A stretch of 64,000 nt of DNA, from assembly GCA_020633415.1 (NCBI GenBank), contig JACKDQ010000005.1:310001-374000 (forward strand), written 5' to 3'. Shown in pieces: positions 25,864-35,482 of the stretch. Under the pieces are notes generated by a model that was not told the DNA's origin, ran no database searches, and saw nothing but the letters and a program-made list of their open reading frames with translations. The stretch comes from Deltaproteobacteria bacterium (lineage in GTDB: Bacteria; Myxococcota_A; Polyangia; GCA-2747355). Position 1 is the stretch's first letter, and each line of letters opens with the position of its first letter. The position numbers and the translations under genes are program-made.

Positions 25864-27417
25864 ATGATCGAGCTCAAGTCCTATCTTCAAGGCAAGTGGC
25901 AGAGCGGTGGCGGCGTGCCAGTCGAACTGTTCGACCCGGCGACGGGTAGGCCCGTGGCGCGCACAAGCACAGCGGGACTCGATCTGGTCGGCGCGCTGAA
26001 CTACGCGCGTACCGTTGGCAATCCAGCGCTGCGGCAAATGAGTTTTGCTGCCCGTGCCGAGCTGCTGGGCGCGGTGAGCAAGGCGCTACGTGAGGCTCGC
26101 GAGCAACTGCTCGACCTGTCGGTGGCGACCAGCGGAACGACGCGCAGCGACGCAAAGTTCGACGTCGACGGCGCGATCGGCACCCTGGCTTACTACGCCG
26201 ACCTCGGCGCTGAGCTCGGCGACCGCAGCATTTTCGTCGACGGCGACGCCGAGAAACTCGCGCGTTCGCCGCGCTTCTGTGGCTACCACATCAAATCCGC
26301 GCTGACCGGGGTGGCTTTGCACATCAACGCGTTCAATTTTCCGGCCTGGGGTATGGCAGAGAAGGCGGCGTGTGCGCTACTCGCCGGAATGCCGGTGATC
26401 TCAAAGCCGGCGACAAGCACCGCGCTGGTCGCCTTTCGCGCGATGGAAGCGATCGTCCAGAGCGGCGCATTGCCCGCTGGTGCATGGCAGTTCATCGCCG
26501 GACCGGTGGGCGATCTGGTCAGCGCGCTGGACAGCCAGGATGTGCTCGCCTTTACCGGCAGTGCCGCGACGGCCCGCAAGCTTCGCACGTCGACCAACGT
26601 CATCGAGCGATCTGTGCGGCTCAACGTCGAGGCCGATAGCATCAATGCTGCCGTGCTGGCGCCGGCGGTTACTGACGACAGCTACCAGATGTTTCTCCGC
26701 GATACCGTTCGAGAAATGACGCAGAAAGCGGGGCAAAAATGCACCGCCACCCGGCGGTTGTTCGTCCCCGCGGATCAGCTCGAGCGTGTACAGTCCGACC
26801 TTTGCGAGCGACTTGCCCAGATCGTCATCGGCGAACCCAGTGCCGAGCAAACGCGACTCGGACCACTCGCTACGCGAGCCCAACTCGACGAAGCACATCG
26901 CCAGCTCAAGCTACTGCGCGACGAAGGCGCAAAGCTTGTCTTCGGTGATCCGGAGCGGGTGACTCTGGAAAGCGGCGACGCCGCGGCCGGCTGCTATTTC
27001 GGTCCACTGCTGTTGCGGCTCGATGATCCGCAAAACGCTCAGCACGTCCACCAGGTCGAGGTTTTTGGTCCAGTGGCGACGCTGATGCCATACACCGGTG
27101 TCGAGCAAGCGGTGGCGCTGGTCGCCCGTGGCGGCGGTGGCCTCGTGGCGTCGCTCTACAGCGATGACCCGGCCTTTTCCAGCGCGGCACTGCTCGGCCT
27201 GGCGCCGCATCACGGGCGAGTCTTCTTCGGTTCGGCGAAGGTCGCCGATGTCGCGACGACGCCCGGTATGGTCTTGCCCGGCTCAGTTCATGGCGGACCG
27301 GGCCGCGCCGGTGGCGGCGAGGAGCTCGGTGGTTTGCGCGGCTTAGACCTCTACCTGCAACGCACCGTGCTGCAAGGCGATCGCGCCGTGATCGAACGCG
27401 CGCTCGGGCTGCGCTAG
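25864..27417 (+). CDS. Aldehyde dehydrogenase, 3,4-dehydroadipyl-CoA semialdehyde dehydrogenase (BoxD/PaaZ-N) type
   Basis: A 517-residue NAD(P)-dependent aldehyde dehydrogenase of the group that oxidises ring-cleavage CoA semialdehydes in benzoate (box) or phenylacetate pathways. Seen: start [15 protein letters not shown], the [16 protein letters not shown] block with the [16 protein letters not shown] cofactor site, [12 protein letters not shown], the general-base E256 in LNVEADS, and the nucleophile C293 in [12 protein letters not shown]. Length matches the single-domain BoxD form, not the two-domain PaaZ. No box or paa genes are nearby, so the substrate is uncertain. The open frame reaches upstream to 25708 inside the DUF72 gene, but the ATG at 25864 fits the family start. 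Confidence 0.8.
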   Translation: MIELKSYLQGKWQSGGGVPVELFDPATGRPVARTSTAGLDLVGALNYARTVGNPALRQMSFAARAELLGAVSKALREAREQLLDLSVATSGTTRSDAKFDVDGAIGTLAYYADLGAELGDRSIFVDGDAEKLARSPRFCGYHIKSALTGVALHINAFNFPAWGMAEKAACALLAGMPVISKPATSTALVAFRAMEAIVQSGALPAGAWQFIAGPVGDLVSALDSQDVLAFTGSAATARKLRTSTNVIERSVRLNVEADSINAAVLAPAVTDDSYQMFLRDTVREMTQKAGQKCTATRRLFVPADQLERVQSDLCERLAQIVIGEPSAEQTRLGPLATRAQLDEAHRQLKLLRDEGAKLVFGDPERVTLESGDAAAGCYFGPLLLRLDDPQNAQHVHQVEVFGPVATLMPYTGVEQAVALVARGGGGLVASLYSDDPAFSSAALLGLAPHHGRVFFGSAKVADVATTPGMVLPGSVHGGPGRAGGGEELGGLRGLDLYLQRTVLQGDRAVIERALGLR

Positions 27418-27605
27418 GCGCCCGCTTCAGCCAGCTGCCGTTCGCGGCACGCACCTCGCTGGGCCGGGCCTGACTGACAACGTGGCAACTCGGCTTGGCC
27501 TCACGCACAAGCGCCTACACATCGCGGCGACTCGGGCGAATTAACCACTGGTCAATGTAGCCTTCGAGGCTTGCAGGGTTCGTTTGACCCAGTAAACTTT
27601 TGTAT

Positions 27606-28238
27606 ATGTATAGAGACGAGTCGGAAGCGCTTCGCGCCCGCATTGCGGCGCTAGAAGCAGAGCTGAGCGCCGAGCGCGCGGCGTTGGAGGCGGCCGAGGC
27701 CCGCCGACGCGCCGCCGAGGCCCACCTCAACCACCATCGCCGCTTGCGGGGGTTCAGCGCGGAGCGCGTTGACCTGATGTGGTGGGGGCGCTCCTGGCTG
27801 GTCGTTTGCCTCTCACTGATCCTGATGATGAGCCTGATGATGGCTCTGCGCGCCTCGGATATCGCAACGCGGCGTGCCTATTTCCGTGCGGTCGGTTATC
27901 GGCCGACGCCGGTGCTGCGCTATCAGGCGCTGTCGTTGACCGAGAATTGTCCCTACTTCCGCGACTATTACCGAGTTACCCAGCAGCTGCGCCTGTTTCG
28001 GCCCGAACTGCGCCGTTGCGTGACGGATGCCGATGGCGCTGAGACGCGCTTGCGAGTCACGGTTCTGCCCGACGGTGCCATTGGCTCGCTGTCGGTACTG
28101 GGCGAGCTTCCTCCTGCTTCTGCCCGCTGCGTGCGAGAAAAGCTCAAGCGTGTGATGACCCCGCCGTTTCAGCAGTCCCGGCCGATCACCGTGACCGTTC
28201 CATTGGTCAGTCCCTCGGTCGGCTTCCGCGTCCACTAG
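27606..28238 (+). CDS. Coiled-coil, single-pass membrane protein with TonB/AgmX-like C-terminal domain
   Basis: A 210-residue predicted inner-membrane protein. Residues 1-45 form a strong Ala/Glu/Arg coiled coil (EALRARIAALEAELSAERAAL), then a membrane helix (SWLVVCLSLILMMSLMMALRA), then a periplasmic domain. The C-terminal part (ETRLRVTVLPDGAIGSLSVLGELPPASARCVREKL) resembles the TonB C-terminal/AgmX-type fold seen in deltaproteobacterial membrane-spanning proteins. Function unknown. The first ATG is at 27606; an in-frame TTG lies two codons upstream. Immediately upstream, between 27547 and 27593, is an inverted repeat (ACTGGTCAA and TTGACCCAGT). Confidence 0.6.
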   Translation: MYRDESEALRARIAALEAELSAERAALEAAEARRRAAEAHLNHHRRLRGFSAERVDLMWWGRSWLVVCLSLILMMSLMMALRASDIATRRAYFRAVGYRPTPVLRYQALSLTENCPYFRDYYRVTQQLRLFRPELRRCVTDADGAETRLRVTVLPDGAIGSLSVLGELPPASARCVREKLKRVMTPPFQQSRPITVTVPLVSPSVGFRVH

Positions 28239-28454
28239 ACCGCGTTGGTTCGCCGCGGCGGGATCGGCGCTAGCCTCTCGCCTTCATGGCGCGCTCGCGA
28301 GTGCAAGCCGCGCTGCCGGTTTCGCCCAACGAGCGAGCCGGTGGGGCCGCTGGCACACCGCGTCACCCTCGTCGAATTGCTGTCCTTTGCGATGGATGAC
28401 TACTGCAACTTGGCATAGAGTGCGTCCACCAGAAGCTCTCTTTCGGAGGACAGC

Positions 28455-29792
28455 ATGTCGCAGGTTGAACAGTTCATGGCACAAGTGGTCGCCCGTAACC
28501 CGAGCGAACCTGAATTCCACCAAGCGGTGCGCGAAGTGGTCGAGTCGGTCATGCCGATCGTCGAGTCGACACCCGCTTATCGCCAGTCCAAGGTCTTGGA
28601 GCGGTTGGTCGAACCCGAGCGCGCGATCACCTTCCGCGTGCCCTGGATCGATGACCGTGGCCAGGTGCAAGTCAACCGTGGTTATCGCATCGAGATGAAC
28701 AGCGCGATCGGTCCTTACAAGGGCGGGCTCCGTTTTCACCCCAGCGTAACGATCGGCATCCTCAAGTTCCTCGCTTTCGAGCAAGTCTTCAAGAACAGCC
28801 TGACGACGCTACCGATCGGTGGCGGCAAAGGCGGCTCCGACTTCGATCCCAAGGGCAAGAGCGACAACGAAGTGATGCGCTTCTGTCAGTCGTTCATGAG
28901 CGAGTTGCAGCGGCACATCGGTCCGAATACCGACGTTCCTGCTGGTGATATCGGCGTGGGCGGTCGCGAGATCGGCTACCTCTTCGGCCAATACAAGCGT
29001 CTGCGCAACGAGTTTACCGGCGTGTTGACCGGCAAAGGTCTCGGCTGGGGCGGCTCGCTGATTCGGCCAGAGGCTACCGGCTACGGCGCGAGCTACTTCG
29101 CCCAAGAGATGCTCGCCACCCGCGGTGATGGCCTCAAAGGCAAGACCGTTGCGGTCTCGGGCTCGGGTAACGTCGCTCAATATACCGTGGAGAAGGTGAT
29201 CGCCCTCGGCGGAAAGGTCATTACGCTTTCCGATTCGAGTGGAACGATTGTCGATGAAAGCGGCATCGACGCCGAGAAACTGGCCTGGCTGATGGATCTG
29301 AAGAACGTTCGCCGCGGTCGGATTCATGAGTACGCCGAGCACTTCAAGGGCGTTCAGTATCTCGAAGGACAACGCCCCTGGGGTGTGAAGTGTGACGTGG
29401 CTTTCCCCTCGGCGACCCAGAATGAGATCGACGAAGAGGACGCCAAGAAGTTGGTCGCCAATGGCTGCGTTTGCGTCAGTGAAGGCGCTAACATGCCGAC
29501 GGTTCCGGCGGGCGTCGATGTGTTCCTGCGGGCAAAATTGCTCTACGGACCGGGCAAGGCAGCCAACGCCGGTGGTGTTGCCACCTCGTCTTTGGAGATG
29601 TCACAGAACGCGATGCACCTGACCTGGACGCGCGATGAAGTCGACCAGCGTCTGCACACGATCATGCAGTCGATTCACGCGGCCTGCGTCGAGCACGGCA
29701 AGGATGGCGATTTCGTCGACTACGTGCGCGGTGCCAACGTGGCTGGGTTCATCAAAGTCGCCAACGCGATGCTCGATCAGGGTATCGTTTAG
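28455..29792 (+). CDS. gdhA: NADP-specific glutamate dehydrogenase
   Basis: A 445-residue class I hexameric enzyme that assimilates ammonium by reductive amination of 2-oxoglutarate. Seen: NSAIGPYKGGLRFHPSVTIG, the catalytic-Lys block LPIGGGKGGSDFDPKGKSD, the nucleotide-binding GKTVAVSGSGNVAQYTVEK, and near the end SLEMSQNAMHLTW. Length and motif order are normal for the NADP type. A strong GGAGGA ribosome site precedes the ATG at 28455. It is followed after 21 bases by the receiver/PPDK_N fusion gene, so the two are probably co-transcribed. Confidence 0.95.
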   Translation: MSQVEQFMAQVVARNPSEPEFHQAVREVVESVMPIVESTPAYRQSKVLERLVEPERAITFRVPWIDDRGQVQVNRGYRIEMNSAIGPYKGGLRFHPSVTIGILKFLAFEQVFKNSLTTLPIGGGKGGSDFDPKGKSDNEVMRFCQSFMSELQRHIGPNTDVPAGDIGVGGREIGYLFGQYKRLRNEFTGVLTGKGLGWGGSLIRPEATGYGASYFAQEMLATRGDGLKGKTVAVSGSGNVAQYTVEKVIALGGKVITLSDSSGTIVDESGIDAEKLAWLMDLKNVRRGRIHEYAEHFKGVQYLEGQRPWGVKCDVAFPSATQNEIDEEDAKKLVANGCVCVSEGANMPTVPAGVDVFLRAKLLYGPGKAANAGGVATSSLEMSQNAMHLTWTRDEVDQRLHTIMQSIHAACVEHGKDGDFVDYVRGANVAGFIKVANAMLDQGIV

Positions 29793-29813
29793 CGCCTCGC
29801 CATAGATAGTCGG

Positions 29814-32800
29814 ATGAGTCGACGCTTCCTGCGCCCGACAGGGGAACCTTGGTATCTACGCTTTCATGACCTGATGCCCTTTCGGGTGCGGGAGGTGCTG
29901 CTCGTCTCGTCTCCCTACGATGCGTTTACGCTGGAGGAGGACGGCCGGCTCAGCGCTCGGTTGTTTCTCGAGTACTCCGAGCTCAATCTCTCTCACGCGC
30001 CGCGGATCACCCACACCTCGACGGCCGCACGGGCGATGCAGTTGCTCGACGAGCGGACGTTCGACTTGGTGATCACGATGGTTCACCTGGCCGATATGGA
30101 CGTATTGTCCTTCGCTAGTGCGGTCCGCGAGCGCCATCCCGACAAGTCGATCGTGCTGCTGGCCTTTCAGGAGGCGGAGCTGGTGCATTATCGCTCCGCG
30201 GTCGACGCCGTAGATCACGTCTTCTTGTGGACGGGGGACACCCAGATCCTGGTTGCCGCGATCAAGCTGATCGAAGACGAGCGCAACGTTGAGCACGATA
30301 CACGCTCGGCCGGCGTCCGGGTGATCATCGTCGTCGAGGACTCGATTCGCCGGTTCTCGTCGTTTCTCAGCGTGCTTTACGCTCAGTTGCTGATCCAGGC
30401 CGGTTCGCTGATCGCCGAGGGAGGTAACGATCTCCACAAAGTGATGCGGATGCGCACACGTCCGAAAATCCTGCTCGCTCAGGACTTCGAGGAGGCGGTC
30501 GCCGCCTACCGAAAGTACCGTCAGCGCGTTTTTGCGCTGATCAGCGATGTGCGCTTTCCTCGCAACGGCAAGGTCGATCCTGAGGCCGGCTACGCGCTGG
30601 CCCGGATGGTGCGCGACCACGACCCCGACATGCCGATCCTGCTGCAGTCCGCCGAGGCCGATCTCAGCGAGCGTGCCGAAGAGCTGGGCGTGGCTTTCGC
30701 CGACAAGAACTCGCCACATATTCATCGCAGCATCCGCTCGTTCCTCGCCGAGGGAATGGGATTTGGCGCGTTCATTTTCCGCATGCCGGACCGCTCAGAG
30801 GTTGGCCGAGCCGAAGACGCCTATGAAATGGAGCAGATCCTCCACAGCGTGCCGGCGGCCTCCTTGCACTATCATGCTTCGCGCAATCACTTCTCGCTCT
30901 GGCTGATGGCCCGCTCGATGTTCCGCTTGGGCGAGTATGTGCGTTTGCTGGATGTCGATGATTTCGACGATATCGAGAGCTTGCGTGAAGTGCTGATCAA
31001 GGTCTTGCGCCAAGCGCGGCAGCAAGAGCACGAGGGGTCGATCGTCGATTTCTCCTCACGCCAGCATGGTGAAACGGTTTCCGGCGCGTTCATGCGTTCG
31101 GGTGGTGGATCGCTCGGCGGCAAGGGTCGCAGCATCGCTTTTGCTAATTCGCTGATCGCGCGGCGAAAAATCGGCGAAGGCTTCGACGGCCTCGAGATCA
31201 GAATTCCGCGTACCGTTGGCCTTGGCACCGATGAATTCGACCGCTTCATTGAGGACAATCGGCTAGCAGACCGTGTGCAGCAAGTCTCTGAGCGCCAGGA
31301 CTTGCTCGACTTGTTCCTCGGTGCTCGCCTGCGAGCCGAGCTCGTTGAAGACCTGCGCAGCGCACTGTTGGAGCTCCCTGGTCCAATCGCCGTGCGCTCA
31401 TCGAGTTTGCTCGAGGATTCTCACCTGCGGCCTTTTGCCGGCATCTACTCGACCTTCATGCTGCCCAACAACGATCCGGACCCCAAGGTCCGGCTCGAGG
31501 AACTGTGCAATGCGGTCAAGGCCGTCTACGCCTCGGCGTTTTCCAAGGAGGCGCGCAGCTACCTGGCCGCCACCCCCTACGTCTCCGAGGACGAGCGAAT
31601 GGCGGTTGTGATCCAGCAGGTCGTCGGCAGTCAGAGCGGCGATCGTTTCTATCCCGATTTCGCCGGGGTCGCTTGCTCCTATAACTACTACCCCGTCGGT
31701 GGACAGAAGGCGAGCGACGGGGTTGCGCTGGTCGCTGTCGGTCTCGGACATACGGTGGTTAGCGGCGGCGAGGCATTGCAGTTTTCGCCGCGGACCCCCG
31801 GGGTGCTTCCGCAGTATCCGACGGCGCGCGACTATCTCAGGCACTCTCAGTCGCAGTTTTACGCGCTCGACCTTTCGCGCAGTCGCACCGATTTTTACGC
31901 CGGAGAGGAGTCGTCGCTTTGTCAGCACGAGTTGGCCGTCGCCGAGAGTGACGGTAAGCTTCGCGCGACGGGCAGCGTGTTTGTCGCCAGCGATGACGCG
32001 ATTCGCGATACCTTGACCGTTCCCGGCCCACGCGTGGTGACGTTTAACAACATCTTGAAGTGGGAGGCGATCCCGCTGGCGCCGGCACTCGCCGAGCTGC
32101 TGCGCGTGTTGCGTCAAGGGATCGGTCAAGCGATCGAGTTTGAGTTCGCCGTTGACATGGGCGATTGGGGGCAGATGCCTCGCCGCGGTGAGAAGCCACG
32201 CTTGCCCTGCCTCTATGTGCTGCAAGTTCGACCGCAAGCGATCAAGAGTCGCGAGCGGATGCCCGATCTCGACCAGGTGCCGCGCGAGCTGCTGTTGTGC
32301 AGCAGCTCGAGCTGTCTTGGTCACGGGCGGATCGAAGATCTCTACGACGTGCTGTACGTTCCCGACGGTGCGCTAGAAAACGTCTCAACGCGCGATGCGG
32401 CGCGCGAGGTCGGTGAGCTCAATGCTCAGCTCCAGCAGGAGGGTCGCAAGTACCTGTTGATCGGCCCGGGGCGTTGGGGGTCGAGTGATCCTCACCTCGG
32501 CATCCCCGTGGATTGGGCGCAGATCTCTCGAGTAGGCGTAATGGTTGAAACGGCCTTCGATGGCCGCACCGTCGAGCCCTCTCAAGGTAGCCACTTTTTC
32601 CACAACATCACCGCGATGGGAATCGGTTACATCACGATCAATCCCGGCGAGCAGCACAAGGCGCCCGGTCAGCTCGATCACGCTTGGCTCGACGCACAGC
32701 CGGCGCACAGCGAAAAGCGTGCGGTGCGACACATCCGCTTGGATCACCCTCTTTTGGTCTGGCTCGACGGCGCTACCGGCAAGGGTGTGATCTTCAAGGC

Positions 32801-32822
32801 GGCGCCCAGCCCCGAGGAATAG
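29814..32822 (+). CDS. Double-receiver protein with PEP-synthase/PPDK N-terminal (pyruvate-binding) domain
   Basis: A 1,002-residue protein. Receiver-like domain 1 (about 27-150) has VITMVHLADMD with Met where the phospho-acceptor Asp should be, so it is probably not phosphorylated. Receiver domain 2 (about 168-310) is better preserved: VVEDSIR acidic pocket, D245 in ALISDVRFP, then ILLQSAEAD and FADKNS. Residues about 420-850 match the ATP/pyruvate-binding domain of PEP synthase and PPDK (ALLELPGPIAVRSSSLLEDS, then RPFAGIYSTFML). The swivelling phosphohistidine domain and TIM barrel of true PEP synthases are absent, so it is unlikely to make PEP alone. It may be a phosphotransfer regulator. 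It lies 21 bases after gdhA. Confidence 0.7.
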   Translation: MSRRFLRPTGEPWYLRFHDLMPFRVREVLLVSSPYDAFTLEEDGRLSARLFLEYSELNLSHAPRITHTSTAARAMQLLDERTFDLVITMVHLADMDVLSFASAVRERHPDKSIVLLAFQEAELVHYRSAVDAVDHVFLWTGDTQILVAAIKLIEDERNVEHDTRSAGVRVIIVVEDSIRRFSSFLSVLYAQLLIQAGSLIAEGGNDLHKVMRMRTRPKILLAQDFEEAVAAYRKYRQRVFALISDVRFPRNGKVDPEAGYALARMVRDHDPDMPILLQSAEADLSERAEELGVAFADKNSPHIHRSIRSFLAEGMGFGAFIFRMPDRSEVGRAEDAYEMEQILHSVPAASLHYHASRNHFSLWLMARSMFRLGEYVRLLDVDDFDDIESLREVLIKVLRQARQQEHEGSIVDFSSRQHGETVSGAFMRSGGGSLGGKGRSIAFANSLIARRKIGEGFDGLEIRIPRTVGLGTDEFDRFIEDNRLADRVQQVSERQDLLDLFLGARLRAELVEDLRSALLELPGPIAVRSSSLLEDSHLRPFAGIYSTFMLPNNDPDPKVRLEELCNAVKAVYASAFSKEARSYLAATPYVSEDERMAVVIQQVVGSQSGDRFYPDFAGVACSYNYYPVGGQKASDGVALVAVGLGHTVVSGGEALQFSPRTPGVLPQYPTARDYLRHSQSQFYALDLSRSRTDFYAGEESSLCQHELAVAESDGKLRATGSVFVASDDAIRDTLTVPGPRVVTFNNILKWEAIPLAPALAELLRVLRQGIGQAIEFEFAVDMGDWGQMPRRGEKPRLPCLYVLQVRPQAIKSRERMPDLDQVPRELLLCSSSSCLGHGRIEDLYDVLYVPDGALENVSTRDAAREVGELNAQLQQEGRKYLLIGPGRWGSSDPHLGIPVDWAQISRVGVMVETAFDGRTVEPSQGSHFFHNITAMGIGYITINPGEQHKAPGQLDHAWLDAQPAHSEKRAVRHIRLDHPLLVWLDGATGKGVIFKAAPSPEE

Positions 32823-32840
32823 GCCCCGCCAATCAGCGGA

Positions 32841-34340
32841 CTAGAACGCGTTCTGCACGCGAAACGAGATGTTGTGGCCAAAGCCGATCGGTGCGAAGCC
32901 GAAGGCATAATAGATATCGAGGGAAAACAGATCGAACAGCAGAAAATGCATGCTCGGTCCGAAAGCCGTCGCCATCGCGAATGGCGTGCTCGGTGAAGTC
33001 AGGTCGGAAAATACTGAGACGTCGTGATAGATGCCGATCTTGACGACGTGGTGCAAGAAGAAGCGAAAGCCGACGTTGGACTGCAGCATTTCGTGGACCC
33101 AGTAGCGGTTGTCGAAGAATGCGTGCATGTAATTGCTCGCCAGCTCAACCTCGTCCCAGAGCTGCACGTCGCCGCGCAGCAGCAGCCCGCGACCGCGCAG
33201 TACCAGGTCGTGGGCACCGATGCGGATCACCTGCTGAGCTTCGGCGCGCACATCGAACAGCCATTTGCCGCGTTCGGAGACGGCGGCGCGTAGACGCAGT
33301 GACAGCTCGCTTCTTTGATCGCGTCGATGTAGCCGACGATCGAGGGACAGCTTGGCGCTGGTTTGGATGACGTAGCGCAACAAGCTTTCCGATGGCGGTG
33401 GCGGATCGGGGCTGTTCGGTGGCAGTTGCTTGTCGAAAACATAGGTATAGGCCGGACCGCCACCGAGCTTGAGGGTCATGCGGTGGGCCAAGACAAAGGC
33501 CAAGCTGAGCAGTGCTTCACCGCGATAGGTGAAATAGCTCTGAAGTACGGTGTCGCTGCGACCGTATTTGGATACGGCGGTATAGCCGTCGAAGACCGGC
33601 GCCAGCACGCGGGCAAAGCGCGGGAAGCTATATTCGAGGCGCGCTGCGCCATGGACCCATTGAAAGCGTGGATCTTGCTCGAAGAACAACTTGCGAAAGG
33701 GCAAGCCGATTTCGAGCCCGGTAAACAGGCGGTCGGTGCGAAAGAACGGCGCGCGATGGGAGTAGACGACGCGCGGGACGATACCCCACGACGAGCTGAC
33801 GGCCATCTGCAGGCCCCAGCCGAACGACTCGTGGGTGACGATATAGATCCGCAGCAGGCGTTGAGGAACCAGTTTGCCGAACGGGTTGGCCGCCGGTCGC
33901 TCGTAGGTCACGCGGTGGTAGGCCGCAGCCAGGCCGTATTTGGTGCGCAGTTCCTCGAGGGCGTTTTGCAGGGTCGCCTCGTGGTAGATGTTGTCTGGCA
34001 GGTGCAGGTCGATGCGAAAAAGCATGCTGCGCAGCGTGCTGACGCCGATGAACCCCAGCTGCACCCGGCCCTCATCGACCGCGATCACCACGTCGTCGCC
34101 CTCGAGCTTGCCCCAAGCGCGGGCATAGCGATAGCCGCGCTGCCGGTAGAGCTCGACGATGCGCTTTCTCGCCTGCACGAGCCAGCGCCGCCGCGCGTCG
34201 GCATTCGTTGGGGGCGTGCCCGCTGCCTTGGTCACCAGCGAGACCGCCAATCGCGACGTGCCGCTGATCCGTAGGTCGGCGCGGGCCTGGGCGGTTGTGG
34301 CCACGAGGCCGATCAACAAGAAAATAAGCCGCAGTGTCAC
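32841..34340 (-). CDS. Outer-membrane beta-barrel protein with POTRA-like region (Omp85/BamA-related)
   Basis: A 499-residue exported protein. An N-terminal signal (RLIFLLIGLVATTAQARA) is followed by a POTRA-like region, about residues 25-175 (IVELYRQRGYRYARAWGKL, GRVQLGFIGVSTLRSML, LEELRTKYGLAAAYHRVTYE), then an antiparallel beta-barrel with alternating aromatic strands, ending in the C-terminal Phe typical of outer-membrane proteins (ISFRVQNAF). Function may be insertion or transport at the outer membrane; it is shorter than BamA and lacks its five POTRA repeats. Start is GTG at 34340 with no clear Shine-Dalgarno site; a candidate promoter at 34375-34347 would start transcription close to it. 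Convergent with the receiver/PPDK_N gene. Confidence 0.72.
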   Translation of the reverse strand: MTLRLIFLLIGLVATTAQARADLRISGTSRLAVSLVTKAAGTPPTNADARRRWLVQARKRIVELYRQRGYRYARAWGKLEGDDVVIAVDEGRVQLGFIGVSTLRSMLFRIDLHLPDNIYHEATLQNALEELRTKYGLAAAYHRVTYERPAANPFGKLVPQRLLRIYIVTHESFGWGLQMAVSSSWGIVPRVVYSHRAPFFRTDRLFTGLEIGLPFRKLFFEQDPRFQWVHGAARLEYSFPRFARVLAPVFDGYTAVSKYGRSDTVLQSYFTYRGEALLSLAFVLAHRMTLKLGGGPAYTYVFDKQLPPNSPDPPPPSESLLRYVIQTSAKLSLDRRLHRRDQRSELSLRLRAAVSERGKWLFDVRAEAQQVIRIGAHDLVLRGRGLLLRGDVQLWDEVELASNYMHAFFDNRYWVHEMLQSNVGFRFFLHHVVKIGIYHDVSVFSDLTSPSTPFAMATAFGPSMHFLLFDLFSLDIYYAFGFAPIGFGHNISFRVQNAF

Positions 34341-34346
34341 TAGCTT

Positions 34347-34375
34347 ACGTTAGTCTGGCTGGTCCGAGCCGGCAA
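34347..34375 (-). promoter_or_regulatory. Candidate near-leaderless promoter for the Omp85-like gene
   Basis: Minus-strand TTGCCG (34375-34370) and TAACGT (34352-34347) are 17 bases apart; matches are moderate (four and three of six). The predicted start would lie at about the GTG at 34340, which has no visible Shine-Dalgarno site. Confidence 0.3.
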
Positions 34376-34406
34376 GTTTCAGCTTAGGTCGAACGCGAGC
34401 CCAAGC

Positions 34407-34997
34407 TCAGGGCGAAGATGAGCCCGTCGCGCGCTGCAAAAACGCGCGCAAATTACTGGTCTCCTCGGGGCGCAGCGAAAATGGTGTCTGCTCGCAGAGG
34501 CTGACGCGCAGGTGGTCGGCTCCTGCGAGCAGTTGGCGCGCCTGACCGGTGTCGATCAACGTGTAGATAAACTCATTGAGTTGTCCATGGCCGATCTGCG
34601 TGTCGCGCCAGGCGTCACCATTGAGCAAGAGTTGCGGTCCGGCGTGCAGCGCGAGGCGGCGGCAGCCGCTAAACTGCCAGCGTTGGGAGGTGCTACGGAA
34701 ACCCAGCAAGATGCTACCGCCCTGCTCGGCCTCTTGGTGCAGCTTGACGCCAGCCAACAGGTCGGGTTGACCGCCCGGTGAGCGACGCCGAGGAGGGGTG
34801 ATCCGCAGCATCATCGCGCCGCTGCGCTGCTCACGGATCTGCTCGAGTTTGCCGCTCTCTGTCGTCTGCTGGGTCCCGGAAAGCCCCGCGTTAGCAGCGC
34901 CGCCCGATTCGGTCGTCGCACAGCTCAGGGCGCAGGGAAGCAGCAGCAGCAGAGCCGATCGCCTCTGGCACTTGGCCGAACAATAGAGCCCTAGCAT
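34407..34997 (-). CDS. Hypothetical lipoprotein
   Basis: A 196-residue putative lipoprotein: signal RRSALLLLLPCALSC with lipobox Cys about residue 26, then a Gly/Ser/Thr-rich linker (TTESGGAANAG). The rest is a single domain with VKLHQEAEQGGSILLGFRST, then RRLALHAGPQLLLNGDAWRDT and GQARQLLAGADHLRVSLCEQTPFSL. No family was recognised with confidence. No strong upstream signal is seen. The assignment rests on the signal peptide and codon-like, non-repetitive sequence. Confidence 0.45.
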   Translation of the reverse strand: MLGLYCSAKCQRRSALLLLLPCALSCATTESGGAANAGLSGTQQTTESGKLEQIREQRSGAMMLRITPPRRRSPGGQPDLLAGVKLHQEAEQGGSILLGFRSTSQRWQFSGCRRLALHAGPQLLLNGDAWRDTQIGHGQLNEFIYTLIDTGQARQLLAGADHLRVSLCEQTPFSLRPEETSNLRAFLQRATGSSSP

Positions 34998-35152
34998 GTG
35001 TCGCTCATCGACGAGAACCTGCGCGCGCTTTAGCCCAAGTTGTGCCGCATTGCCAGTGTCGGGGTGTAGGTTCTTCTCTTACTGCCCGCTATGCCGTCGA
35101 GATCCGACCCAGCTCAGCCGACGCTCGCCGGGTCGAGATGTGTGCCTCGTAG
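34998..35152. other. Intergenic stretch without a recognised feature
   Basis: These 155 bases lie between the hypothetical lipoprotein start and the small hypothetical gene. No gene, repeat, tRNA or strong hairpin was seen. Confidence 0.5.
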
Positions 35153-35404
35153 TTAGACTAGCCGAAATCCCTGCCGGCGGCGCAGCGCCTCGGCATGGGC
35201 TGTCGCTGCTGCAGCGAAAGCCTCGGCCAGCTCGAGGCGGCGCTCGGTCGACAGCGGTCGCGGTAGTACGATTCGGCCCTGGTCAACCGGGTATTCGGCG
35301 CCCTCGAGCAGCAGGACCTTGTTGGCGGCGCGGATCAAGGCACGCTCTTCCGCGGTCTGAGGAAACAGCACCAGGCGAACGCCTTCGTCGACGACCTGAG
35401 CCAT
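35153..35404 (-). CDS. Small hypothetical protein
   Basis: An 83-residue basic-amphipathic protein (QVVDEGVRLVLFPQTAEERA, ANKVLLLEGAEYPVDQGRIV, ending AAATAHAEALRRRQGFRLV). It is mostly helical, lacks a signal or membrane helix, and no family is recognised. An internal V/L-rich strand pattern suggests a real folded protein, but short ORFs of this size also arise by chance; expression is not shown. It lies 78 bases upstream of the aceE stop and is transcribed in the same direction. Confidence 0.4.
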   Translation of the reverse strand: MAQVVDEGVRLVLFPQTAEERALIRAANKVLLLEGAEYPVDQGRIVLPRPLSTERRLELAEAFAAAATAHAEALRRRQGFRLV

Positions 35405-35482
35405 CGTCAGTAGTCTAGCCTCATCGGCTGGTTGGCCGCAGGAGCGATTTCAATGCTCAATGACTACCAGTGGTTAGCTTGT

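Noticed and set aside
27541..27600. Possible tRNA-like T-arm (GGGT ... ACCC around a TTCG)
   Set aside because: No acceptor, D or anticodon arms can be matched to it.
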